Shown here: positions 1 through 9,087 of the stretch, piece by piece
Position numbering within the stretch: the first letter of the stretch is position 1
Layout of the letters: every line of letters begins with the position of its first letter
Assembly (NCBI RefSeq): GCF_007989105.1
Contig: NZ_BJVK01000003.1
Span: 62,001-126,000 of the forward strand
Length of the DNA stretch: 64,000 bases
Direction: 5' to 3'
Source: Lentilactobacillus kefiri
Lineage (GTDB): Bacteria; Bacillota; Bacilli; Lactobacillales; Lactobacillaceae
The notes under the pieces: model-generated
What the model was told of the DNA's origin: nothing
The model's database searches: none
The model's input: the letters and a program-made list of their open reading frames with translations, nothing else
Made by a program: the position numbers and the translations under genes

Positions 1-147
1 CTTTTCCTTTGAAGTCTCGGGCACGTAGTCTACTCGTTTGAAAGCTATATCAAACAACTTGAGACTAATCCAAAAACTGCCTGCGGTAATCGCCGTTAGC
101 GGCAGAATAAAGGTTTTAAATGATGATTTGATATTTGATAGTTTCAT
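1..147 (-). CDS. N-terminus of a membrane-anchored alpha/beta-hydrolase-like protein (partial)
   Basis: Only the first 49 codons lie in the window; the gene continues past position 1. It starts with ATG at 147 after a CTAAAGGAG ribosome site. The peptide has a short basic N-terminus, one hydrophobic segment (about residues 13-32, a signal anchor) and then the text KRVDYVPETSKEK. Membrane-anchored alpha/beta hydrolases of lactobacilli often begin in this way, so that is my guess for the family, but no catalytic residue is visible. A sigma-A-like promoter lies in front of it: TTGACA (205-210, minus strand), a 17-bp spacer, and TACCAT (182-187). It is transcribed divergently from pheA. The reading frame, start site and promoter are seen; the family is an inference from a short fragment. 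Confidence 0.55.
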   Translation of the reverse strand, partial: MKLSNIKSSFKTFILPLTAITAGSFWISLKLFDIAFKRVDYVPETSKEK

Positions 148-274
148 TGATTTTCGTTACGCTCCTTTAGTGTTAATGTTTATGGTAGTTATTGAGCACA
201 GCGATGTCAAACAACTTTACTCTTGTTTAATAAATAGGAATAGCCGTCATAAATGACCACAAAATTGTCCTTAA

Positions 275-324
275 AAAGCATTCCCAAAATGTGTCGATTG
301 TTCCACACAAATCAAGAATGCTTT
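275..324 (+). terminator. Stem-loop in the pheA upstream region (terminator or attenuator)
   Basis: The arms AAAGCATTC (275-283) and GAATGCTTT (316-324) are perfectly complementary. A second short stem (TGTG/CACA) lies inside the loop and a T-rich tract follows. No plus-strand gene ends upstream, so it may be an attenuator in the pheA leader or the end of a short transcript. The following T-rich stretch repeats the text TCATTTTT-TCATTCATTTT in tandem (about 327-360). Confidence 0.45.
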
Positions 325-419
325 CTTTCATTTTTATCATTCATTTTTGTCATTCATTTTCAATTCAATATGAGATAATAAGCTCATTATTCAAATCCTA
401 CTAATAAGGTGGTTAAACA

Positions 420-1262
420 ATGAAATTCTCAGTTCTTGGGCCCGCTGGCACCTTTGCCGACGCCGCCGCAAAAGCTTATCTCAAAACCCAGCCATTATCC
501 AACATAATTTTTGACTACCACCCCACTTTTGATCAGGTTTATCAAGCTGTCTCCGGTGAAAATATCGGTCTGTTGCCTTTGGAAAATCAGCTTGATGGTT
601 ATGTGTCCGCCACCCTTCAGCGTCTACAATCTGCTGACGTAACGGAAATTGGTGAAATTACGATTCCAGTCAATTTTGGCTTGGTGGCCAATGTGACTGA
701 TTTAAGTAAAATCAAACGAATCTATGTTCAATTTAAAACAGAGGGTCAATGCCAGACACTTCTGACTTCAATGCGCAATGTTCAAATTATCACGACCTCT
801 TCCAATATGATTTCGTTAGAAAAATTTCAAGCGGGTCAATCCGGTGATGCAGCAATCATCCCTCAATCTCAAATGACAGATTTATCGTTTCCACTGATGA
901 TGGACAACGTTGCTGATCAGGATGACAACAGTACGAGATTCATCATTTTCCAATCTCATCCTGCCGATCTTGAAAAGATCTCACATGAACACTTGGCAAC
1001 TGACCATTTCAAAGCACCCTTGTTCATAACACCAGCCTTCAACGATCGCCCCGGCACTCTCTATGACATTTTGGGTTATTTTGCTAAAAGCGAACTCAAT
1101 CTTGTCACTTTGATGTCACTGCCGGTCAAGACCCAACTTGGCGTGTACTCATTTTATTTGGAAATCTCCGGCACTCGTGAACAACAAGCGATTCTTTTCA
1201 CGACGCTTAAAAAGATAGCTGCCAAATATCGTGTTCATTCGCTTGGCTTCTATGCTGTCTGA
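420..1262 (+). CDS. pheA: Prephenate dehydratase
   Basis: Converts prephenate to phenylpyruvate, the committed step of phenylalanine synthesis, in the cytoplasm. The 280-residue product starts MKFSVLGPAGTF, the typical first strand of the periplasmic-binding-protein-like catalytic fold. It contains the LPLENQ-like and STRF segments of the family (STRF is in the conserved substrate-binding TRF motif, about residue 178). The C-terminal 80 residues form an ACT domain (PGTLYDILGYFAKSELNL), which normally binds phenylalanine for feedback control. The length is normal for a monofunctional bacterial enzyme without chorismate mutase. An AAGGTGG ribosome site precedes the ATG. Its last 13 bp overlap the 3' end of the convergent PanE-like gene. 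Confidence in the family is high. Confidence 0.9.
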   Translation: MKFSVLGPAGTFADAAAKAYLKTQPLSNIIFDYHPTFDQVYQAVSGENIGLLPLENQLDGYVSATLQRLQSADVTEIGEITIPVNFGLVANVTDLSKIKRIYVQFKTEGQCQTLLTSMRNVQIITTSSNMISLEKFQAGQSGDAAIIPQSQMTDLSFPLMMDNVADQDDNSTRFIIFQSHPADLEKISHEHLATDHFKAPLFITPAFNDRPGTLYDILGYFAKSELNLVTLMSLPVKTQLGVYSFYLEISGTREQQAILFTTLKKIAAKYRVHSLGFYAV

Positions 1263-2263
1263 GCCTGCTCAGCAGTTTGGGTTTCAGTCTGTTTAGCTTT
1301 AATTGCCCGTTGTTTGGCAAGGTTTTGACGATGAATTTCGGCCAGATGAACCGCTTGGGTAACAAACAAATGAGTGCTGGCTTCATAGTGATACTTGCGA
1401 CCAAGATCTGCAATATAGCCATTGATGTAATCAACTTCGGTTGGTCGATCTTTGGTCATATCCTGGTACATTGAAGGATAATGCAGTGGCATATCGATTC
1501 GGGTGTTGTGATCCAAAGCAGCCATTTCTTCATCACGGCTTGATACCAGCTTGATACCGGCTCGAGCGCAGATGTCGTAAGCTTCATCAATTAACTGACG
1601 ACCCATTTGATAGGCCCCTGGGAAGTTACCAAATTCACCCATGGGGAGCTCAAACATTGTACAAATCGTGTTGATAACTGAATTAAAGATAACCTTGGTC
1701 ATCAATGTTCCAGTAAAGTCATCGGTTAATGTCGGATTCATCTGAGCCTTTTGAAGTTGGTTGAAAAGCTCCTTACAAGTGGCGTCCGGCTTTTCATTAA
1801 GTGGGCACATGTTCATCTTGCCGGCACCTCGTTTACCCATAAAGTCAACTTCACCGGGACCGGGAAGAACTGTTGCAATTAGGGCAGTGGCACCAATGAT
1901 CTTGTCATCGGCAAAGTATTTTTGCAGCTTTTCGATATGCCCCATCCCATTCATTGCCGTAAAAGCATATTGATCTTTATGAAAGAAGTGCTGACAACGG
2001 TCCAGGTAATCTTGGAGCTGCATTTGTTTCGTAAAGAAAATGAACATATCAGGATGACCGTCAAACGTTTCAGGAGTTTCAAGCTTAATCTTTGTTAAAT
2101 GGCGATCTTTATGATCACGCATAACATATACGCCACCCTGTTCCCGAATCTTGTCAATATGTGGCTGCCATGTGTCGATGAAAGTAACATCGTTGCCGGC
2201 CTCCTGTAGTAAAATTCCGTAACGTAAACCCATTGCTCCTGCACCAATCATTGCAAACTTCAT
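1250..2263 (-). CDS. panE: PanE/ApbA-family 2-oxoacid (ketopantoate-type) reductase, T-box controlled
   Basis: A 337-residue NADP(H)-dependent reductase. It starts MKFAMIGAGAMGLRYG, which is the Rossmann GxGAMG motif. The central KVIFNSVINT segment carries the conserved lysine and asparagine of ketopantoate reductases. The ATG at 2263 is preferred over an upstream GTG because a TGGAGAG site sits at the right distance. Annotated members make D-pantoate. In Lactococcus the PanE-named enzyme is instead the D-2-hydroxyacid dehydrogenase that reduces branched-chain 2-oxo acids. A T-box leader directly in front (about 2300-2572) means the gene responds to an uncharged tRNA, which fits an amino-acid-linked role better than coenzyme A supply. 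The 3' end overlaps convergent pheA by 13 bp. The family is clear; the physiological substrate is an inference. Confidence 0.85.
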   Translation of the reverse strand: MKFAMIGAGAMGLRYGILLQEAGNDVTFIDTWQPHIDKIREQGGVYVMRDHKDRHLTKIKLETPETFDGHPDMFIFFTKQMQLQDYLDRCQHFFHKDQYAFTAMNGMGHIEKLQKYFADDKIIGATALIATVLPGPGEVDFMGKRGAGKMNMCPLNEKPDATCKELFNQLQKAQMNPTLTDDFTGTLMTKVIFNSVINTICTMFELPMGEFGNFPGAYQMGRQLIDEAYDICARAGIKLVSSRDEEMAALDHNTRIDMPLHYPSMYQDMTKDRPTEVDYINGYIADLGRKYHYEASTHLFVTQAVHLAEIHRQNLAKQRAIKAKQTETQTAEQAQTA

Positions 2264-2297
2264 AAAAATCACTCTCCAATTCCTATTTTTATTTTTG

Positions 2298-2572
2298 ATT
2301 AAAAAAAGCGCCCTTAATCTTATTTCTAAGATTAAGGGCGCTTACGCGTGTTACCACCTAAATTCACGACCTGCTCACGCAAATCGTCTCATCATGTACA
2401 GCCAAATTAATGACAATACACTGGCACTTTAAGGGGTGCACACCGTAGATACTCACTTTCTTCGCATCTACTGCTTAGAGGCTACTTTCACTTTACCAAC
2501 CATTATCCCTTCTCACTTAGCGGGACTCCCTGAAATGATTTGGCAAAACTACTCTCCTCATCGCTGCATTTT
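2298..2572 (-). promoter_or_regulatory. T-box leader of the PanE-like gene
   Basis: Reading the minus strand from about 2572, the leader opens with GATGAGGAGAGTAG, typical of the base of T-box stem I. A long stem follows (TTTGCCAA pairs with TTGGTAAA), then the specifier-loop strand GTGAAAGTAGCC. Near the 3' end stands TTTAGGTGGTAACACGCG (2345-2362), the T-box antiterminator element with a TGGT bulge. The intrinsic terminator comes next (2306-2343), about 40 bp before the panE start. After the GAA of the loop-E motif the codon reads AGU, or GUA if shifted by one base. The TGGU bulge would pair with a tRNA ending ACCA (discriminator A). That fits tRNA-Val (GUA) better than tRNA-Ser, which carries G73. 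The element class is certain; the amino acid is an inference. Confidence 0.88.
2306..2343 (-). terminator. T-box terminator hairpin
   Basis: A 17-bp perfect stem (2306-2322 with 2327-2343) with a 4-nt loop is followed on the minus strand by seven T residues. It competes with the antiterminator formed by the T-box sequence just upstream. Confidence 0.9.
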
Positions 2573-2682
2573 TTCAATCAAATTTTAATGTGGTTATAAC
2601 TTAACTCATGTAATTTTAATTGTCAACATGAAATTCAAAAATAATTTTTGAAATTATCGAATGATCGAGCAGGAAACTTCAA

Positions 2683-4005
2683 TTAAACGTTGAAGTAAGC
2701 TTTCTTTTCCCAGTCAGTCACACTCATCTGGAAGCGGGTCAATTCATCCTGCTTGATCTGCAGATACTTGGGAATAACACTTCCCATGGAATCTGTAAGT
2801 GCCTTATCAGCCTCCAATTTTGCCAAGGCCTTAGGTAAGGATGATGGCAACTGAACAATTTGGGCAGCGGTTCGTTGTTCTTCAGACATGTCGTAGATAC
2901 TATCTTCAACATTCTTTGGTGGTGTCAACTTGTTCTTGATACCATCCAGTCCAGCGGCCAAAATTGCGGCAATTGCAAGATAAGGGTTGGCAGCGGGGTC
3001 ACCACTTCGTAATTCAAATCGGGTTTGTGGTCCACGACCATCTGGGACCCGGACCAAAGCAGTTCGGTTGGCGATTGCCCATGCGACATAGGTAGGTGCT
3101 TCAAATCCTGGTACCAGTCGCTTGTAACTGTTAAGTGTTGGGTTGGTGATGGCTGTAAAGGCTTGGGCATGTGTCAAAACACCGGCAAGATAATGTGTTG
3201 CCAACTCTGACAGCCCATGATTTCCCTTAGGATCATCAAATAAGTTTTGATCACCATCGAATAACGATGTGTTCAAATGCATCCCAGATCCATTGACACC
3301 AGCTTGTGGTTTTGGCATAAATGTCGCACGCAAACCATACTTAACGGCAATGGCCTTGGTTGTCAATTTCAATAATTGAACGCGATCAGCGGTCTTAACA
3401 GCATCGTCGTACTTGAAGTCAATTTCGCATTGACCAGGTGCGACTTCGTGGTGATCCGCTTCAATTGAAAAGCCCATTGACTTAAGTGTATTCACCGTTT
3501 CACGTCGGCAAGCCTCGCCACGGTCATCTGGATAAACATCAAAATATGATGCCTGATCATTTAATTGATCTGTAGGTTTACCGTCTTCATCGGCTTTGAA
3601 CAAGAAGTACTCCATCTCAGCTCCGACATTGGCGTGGCCGCCACCGATCTTATTTAAAGTATCATCCAGCCGCTTTAAAACAAAACGAGGATCACCGGCA
3701 AATGGGGTGCCGTCACTATTGTGAACATCACAAATTAGTGCAGCAGTCTTCCCACCTGTGGTGATCCAAGGGTATACAGTCCAGGTATCAAGATCAGGGT
3801 ATAAGTACATGTCTGAGTTTTGAATTGGTAAGAACCCAGTGATTGATGAGCCATCAATCTTAATTTTGTTATTAAGAGCAGCATCCAGCAGATCAATCGG
3901 AATCTCAACGTTCTTTAGTGCGCCATTGAGGTCAGAGAAAGTCATTCTTAAATACTCAATTTCCTCGTCCTTAGCTAGTTTACGAATATCATCAGCAGTT
4001 TTCAT
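2683..4005 (-). CDS. glnA: Glutamine synthetase type I
   Basis: Makes glutamine from glutamate, ammonia and ATP; cytoplasmic dodecamer. The 440-residue length is that of the Gram-positive GSI-alpha form, which lacks the adenylylation loop of enterobacterial enzymes. Visible motifs are IDGSSITGF, GAEMEYFLF (metal ligands), EVAPGQCEIDF, NGSGMHLN (ATP and glutamate binding) and RTALVRVPDGRGPQTRFELR. The start is the second ATG-like codon, at 4005, with TGGAGG six bases upstream. In most lactobacilli glnR precedes glnA. Here the gene upstream is not glnR, so the regulator must be encoded elsewhere. A GlnR-type box lies at 4081-4097. The enzyme works with GltBD and GdhA, also in this window. Confidence 0.97.
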   Translation of the reverse strand: MKTADDIRKLAKDEEIEYLRMTFSDLNGALKNVEIPIDLLDAALNNKIKIDGSSITGFLPIQNSDMYLYPDLDTWTVYPWITTGGKTAALICDVHNSDGTPFAGDPRFVLKRLDDTLNKIGGGHANVGAEMEYFLFKADEDGKPTDQLNDQASYFDVYPDDRGEACRRETVNTLKSMGFSIEADHHEVAPGQCEIDFKYDDAVKTADRVQLLKLTTKAIAVKYGLRATFMPKPQAGVNGSGMHLNTSLFDGDQNLFDDPKGNHGLSELATHYLAGVLTHAQAFTAITNPTLNSYKRLVPGFEAPTYVAWAIANRTALVRVPDGRGPQTRFELRSGDPAANPYLAIAAILAAGLDGIKNKLTPPKNVEDSIYDMSEEQRTAAQIVQLPSSLPKALAKLEADKALTDSMGSVIPKYLQIKQDELTRFQMSVTDWEKKAYFNV

Positions 4006-4080
4006 CAAATGCCTCCATAGTCATCGTTTTTAAGGTCATCCTAAGTTAATTGTTGGGTTTCCCTTAACGGATATTATACA

Positions 4081-4097
4081 CGTTATATCTTCTAACA
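4081..4097 (-). promoter_or_regulatory. GlnR-like operator upstream of glnA
   Basis: The sequence CGTTA-N7-TAACA matches the GlnR/TnrA consensus TGTTA-N7-TAACA with one mismatch and lies 76 bp before the glnA start. The spacer is exactly 7 bp. This is a consensus match by eye only. Confidence 0.65.
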
Positions 4098-4204
4098 TCA
4101 GATTTTTTTACAACTTTTTTGAATTTTTTGAAGTTTTGATTAAACGTGACAGCTGGATTTCTTAAGTTACACCCGGCATTTAGGCAATTTTGAGCAATAA
4201 AAAA

Positions 4205-4237
4205 GGCTTGGTCTCTGTTAAATACAGAGATCAAACC
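4205..4237 (-). terminator. Terminator of the lemA-htpX operon
   Basis: The arms 4205-4217 and 4225-4237 form a near-perfect stem with one G-T pair and a 7-nt loop. On the minus strand they are followed by a run of T residues, directly after the htpX stop codon. Confidence 0.85.
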
Positions 4238-4249
4238 ATAAAAATCTGA

Positions 4250-5257
4250 TTATTGTTCACCAAGGAGTCTTTTAAGACGGGCGATTCGTTCGTCCAACGG
4301 TGGATGAGTATCAAACATCTTAACAAGAAACGGTGTTTTGCCCTTACGGGTGATCGGCTCATTGATGTAGAGTGCTGCACCTTTGGCAGTTGGATTATTC
4401 GTCGGTGTTGAATCATCTTTGAGCAATGTCAAAGCATCAATCAGCCCCTGAGGATCCCGAGTCAAATTAACCCCGGAAACATCCGCCAATGATTCCCGCT
4501 GTCGGGAAACAGAGAATTGAAGAATCTGGGCAACCGGCACACCGATAATTCGGATGACCCAGCCGCCAAGCCACATAATTAAGCCAAAGGTTAATATTCC
4601 AATAGCCACAGCCCAGCCAGCTTTGGAATCGTCATCGCTGTCGGTGCCGAACCAGCTAAACCAGCGGCCACCACGAATAAGCCCAATTCCGGCAACAATT
4701 AAAACAGTCCCGGCACCGGCAATAAAGGTCGTTAAAGCAACCGTGATTGATGAAACCCGGATATCGTAATTTTTAATATGCGAAATTTCATGAGCAAGCA
4801 CACCTTCAAGTTCCTCACGATTCATCATTTCCCGAAGGCCTTTGGTGACCGCTACGGCTGCGTGTTTTGGATCACGTCCGGTAGCGAAGGCGTTGGGTGA
4901 TGGATCGTCAGTCTGATAGATTGACGGCATTGGAATGTGGGCAACCATTGCGAGATCGCTGACAATGTTAAACAGTTCAGGGTCATCCGACTCCTGCAGC
5001 TGATGAGCATTTGCTGACTTCATCAAAATATTGGTGACCTGACTATAGACAAAGAGTGAATATAATCCGGCGCCAATTAGAAATCCAACCATGGTGTAGG
5101 TCGGAACAATCCAATCCACTGAGCCTTCATCGTTGGTGGCGAGAGCAAACACCAGACCAATCAAAAAACCAATGATTGCGATTAAAACAACGAACACTGC
5201 CATCACTGACCAGGTTCGCCGTCGATTTTGCTGAACTTGCTGATTTATGGTGTCCAT
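4250..5257 (-). CDS. htpX: HtpX-type M48 membrane zinc metalloprotease
   Basis: A membrane-bound quality-control protease. The 335-residue product has N-terminal membrane helices (about residues 17-40 and 55-72), the zinc motif HEISH (156-160) in LAHEISHIKNYDIR, and two further membrane segments. The third zinc ligand region SRQRESLADVSG follows, where the glutamate lies in the ExxAD pattern. This is the usual HtpX architecture. The ATG is preceded by AAAGGGG. It lies 16 bp after lemA and is very probably cotranscribed with it; the lemA-htpX pair is common in Firmicutes. No substrate can be inferred. Confidence 0.92.
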   Translation of the reverse strand: MDTINQQVQQNRRRTWSVMAVFVVLIAIIGFLIGLVFALATNDEGSVDWIVPTYTMVGFLIGAGLYSLFVYSQVTNILMKSANAHQLQESDDPELFNIVSDLAMVAHIPMPSIYQTDDPSPNAFATGRDPKHAAVAVTKGLREMMNREELEGVLAHEISHIKNYDIRVSSITVALTTFIAGAGTVLIVAGIGLIRGGRWFSWFGTDSDDDSKAGWAVAIGILTFGLIMWLGGWVIRIIGVPVAQILQFSVSRQRESLADVSGVNLTRDPQGLIDALTLLKDDSTPTNNPTAKGAALYINEPITRKGKTPFLVKMFDTHPPLDERIARLKRLLGEQ

Positions 5258-5273
5258 TATCAGTCAGTCCCCT

Positions 5274-5825
5274 TTAAAATTTCATCTGTGGTACTTCTTT
5301 AGACTTTTCAGGTACTTCAAGATAACTGTGTACTGGAAAGTTTCCGAATTTAGCAACTAAATTGCTTGGGAAGGTTTGCAGTTTGTTGTTGTAAACCATG
5401 ACATTGCTGTTGTAGTTCTGTCGGGAAAAAGCAATCTTGTTTTCGGTATTGGTTAATTCTTCCTGGAGTGCCAAGAAGTTTTGGTTGGCTTTTAATTCCG
5501 GATAGTTCTCGGAAACTGCAAACAAGTGATTCAAGGCGCCGGTTAATTGATTATCCGCCTTAACCTTGTCTCCCAAGCTGACGTTGGGGTCTTGGATTTG
5601 TGAACGCATGGCAGTTACTTTGGCAAAAGTTTCCTGTTCATGCTTAGCGTATCCTTTAACTGTTTCCAGTAAGTTGGGAAGCAAGTCTCCTCGACGTTGT
5701 AATTGAACATCAATTTGACTGGCTGCTTCGTCAACCAAGTTTCTTTGGTTCACCAAACCGTTATACATCAAGATAACGGCGATGATGATAACCAGGATGA
5801 TGACTCCTGTAATGATTAGACCCAT
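5274..5825 (-). CDS. lemA: LemA family protein
   Basis: A 183-residue protein with one N-terminal membrane helix (about residues 2-22) and a long cytoplasmic helical domain. It carries the family segments YNGLVNQRNLVDEAASQID, RRGDLLPNLLETVKGYAKHE and FNxxV-type endings (KFGNFPVHSYLEVPEKSKEVP). The start at 5825 is chosen because AAGGAGG sits eight bases upstream; the frame stays open another 12 codons but without a ribosome site there. The molecular function of LemA is not settled. It lies directly upstream of htpX in an apparent two-gene operon ending at the terminator at 4205-4237. Confidence 0.92.
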   Translation of the reverse strand: MGLIITGVIILVIIIAVILMYNGLVNQRNLVDEAASQIDVQLQRRGDLLPNLLETVKGYAKHEQETFAKVTAMRSQIQDPNVSLGDKVKADNQLTGALNHLFAVSENYPELKANQNFLALQEELTNTENKIAFSRQNYNSNVMVYNNKLQTFPSNLVAKFGNFPVHSYLEVPEKSKEVPQMKF

Positions 5826-5911
5826 TGTAAATTCCTCCTTAGATTGTTTGGTAACTAACATACCACAATCGAATCATCCTTGAAAGTTTACTTTGTCTTC
5901 ATTTTAACATT

Positions 5912-7602
<1,691 letters not shown>

Positions 7603-8997
7603 TTAGTTCTTTGCTTCAGCATCATGACGAGCAGCTAATTCAGCTTTAATTTGTGGTTCCATCTTTTCGTACTTGAAGTACAAGCACATGATTGCAGCAA
7701 CGATAGCGTACACAATAACTGGGAAGTAGATAAATGTAAAGTGAATTGCGCTAAGGGCATGGGCAGTTTGTGTCTTGTTAGCAACGAATCCGGCAGCAGC
7801 CATGATCTTTGAAGGAATGAATGAACCGAATCCTGAACCTAACTGGATACAGAAGGCAGAACCAACGGCAGTTAAGAAACCAGGAGCACGGATACCTGTC
7901 TTCCATTCACCATAATCAACAGTATCGGCTAACATACCAAATGGCATAGCAACGGCAGTTGAAGCACCGAAGATACCGATAATCCAAGCAATGATAACCA
8001 GAGTAAAGTTGTTGCCAACCATACCCATCATGATTTGACCAGCAGCACCAATTGCCAAACCAATGATCATTGTCATTGTCTTGTTGGTAACTTTAACAAC
8101 AAATGGGATACAAATAGTAGCGATGATACCAAGAACTTGGAGACCGTTAAATACAGAGGTTAATTGTTCGTTACCCAAGTTGTATTTAGCATAGTAAACT
8201 GAGATTCCGTTACGAGTTGATTGAGCAACCCAGTAAATAACGAATGATACAACCAAGATGTACCATGGGTTGTTACCAACAGTAGCTTTCAAAGAATCCT
8301 TGAATGGAATTGGCTTTTGAACAGCAATGGTCCGTTCTTTCATCCCTTTGAATGAAAGGAAAAGTAAGATAACGGCAAGTAAGCCGAAGAAGAACATTGT
8401 CCACATGAAACCAACTTTATCGTCACCTTTACCAAAGAATGCAACTAATGGTAAGGCGAAAGTACTAGTGATGAATGAACCAATGGAACCACCACACATA
8501 CGGAATGTGTTGGCATTGATACGTTCCTGGCCGTTAGTAGTTAAGCTGGGAAGAATAGCAGTAATTGGAGTTTGAATACCAATATAAACAACCCCAGCGG
8601 CTAAGATGTAAGTAAATCCGGCATACCATAACTTAGCAGTACCGTGTAAGTTTGGAGCAGTAAATGCTAAGAATGTTGCAACGGCAAATGGAATTGCCAG
8701 CCATAAGAAGTAAGGTCGGCTTTGGCCCCATTTTGTATGGGTGTGGTCAACAATTGATCCCCAAACTGGTGCACTAACTGCATCAAAGAAACGGGCAACT
8801 AACAGGATTAAACCTGCACCACCAACTGAAATACCGAAAACATCAGTATAGAAATAAAGAATATAACTTGAAATTGTAACATAAAGCAAGTTACCAGCCA
8901 TATCAGTAAAGGAGTAAGCTGTTTTCTCCCAAACAGACAGTTTAACGTTGGCGCTGTCTTTGCTGGTACCTGCTGCACTAGCAGCGTTTTTATCCAT
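7603..8997 (-). CDS. GPH-family glycoside/pentoside:cation symporter
   Basis: A 464-residue membrane protein with about 12 hydrophobic segments. The N-terminal part KLSVWEKTAYSFTDMAGNLLYVT and ILYFYTDVFGIS is characteristic of the glycoside-pentoside-hexuronide symporters (XynP, LacS, MelB relatives). It has no C-terminal IIA domain. The start at 8997 is the second ATG, with TAGGAG nine bases upstream; the ATG two codons earlier is too close to that site. It is the last gene of an operon with the 788-residue protein (91 bp upstream) and the GH146-like enzyme. The likely cargo is therefore an arabinose-containing oligosaccharide, with hydrolysis inside the cell since those enzymes lack signal peptides. 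The substrate is an inference from context. Confidence 0.88.
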   Translation of the reverse strand: MDKNAASAAGTSKDSANVKLSVWEKTAYSFTDMAGNLLYVTISSYILYFYTDVFGISVGGAGLILLVARFFDAVSAPVWGSIVDHTHTKWGQSRPYFLWLAIPFAVATFLAFTAPNLHGTAKLWYAGFTYILAAGVVYIGIQTPITAILPSLTTNGQERINANTFRMCGGSIGSFITSTFALPLVAFFGKGDDKVGFMWTMFFFGLLAVILLFLSFKGMKERTIAVQKPIPFKDSLKATVGNNPWYILVVSFVIYWVAQSTRNGISVYYAKYNLGNEQLTSVFNGLQVLGIIATICIPFVVKVTNKTMTMIIGLAIGAAGQIMMGMVGNNFTLVIIAWIIGIFGASTAVAMPFGMLADTVDYGEWKTGIRAPGFLTAVGSAFCIQLGSGFGSFIPSKIMAAAGFVANKTQTAHALSAIHFTFIYFPVIVYAIVAAIMCLYFKYEKMEPQIKAELAARHDAEAKN

Positions 8998-9087
8998 GAT
9001 CATAATCTCCTATCCGAATTTTATTGAAAATAATTGCAAAACAATATGTGAAACGGAACCACCACCTCCTAAAGTGAACTGCTTATT

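Noticed and set aside
38-256. A 72-codon plus-strand reading frame before pheA
   Set aside because: No ribosome site, and it lies opposite the well-supported minus-strand hydrolase start and its promoter.
2298-2572. Serine T-box (AGU specifier)
   Set aside because: Kept only as second choice because the TGGU bulge would mismatch the G73 discriminator of tRNA-Ser.
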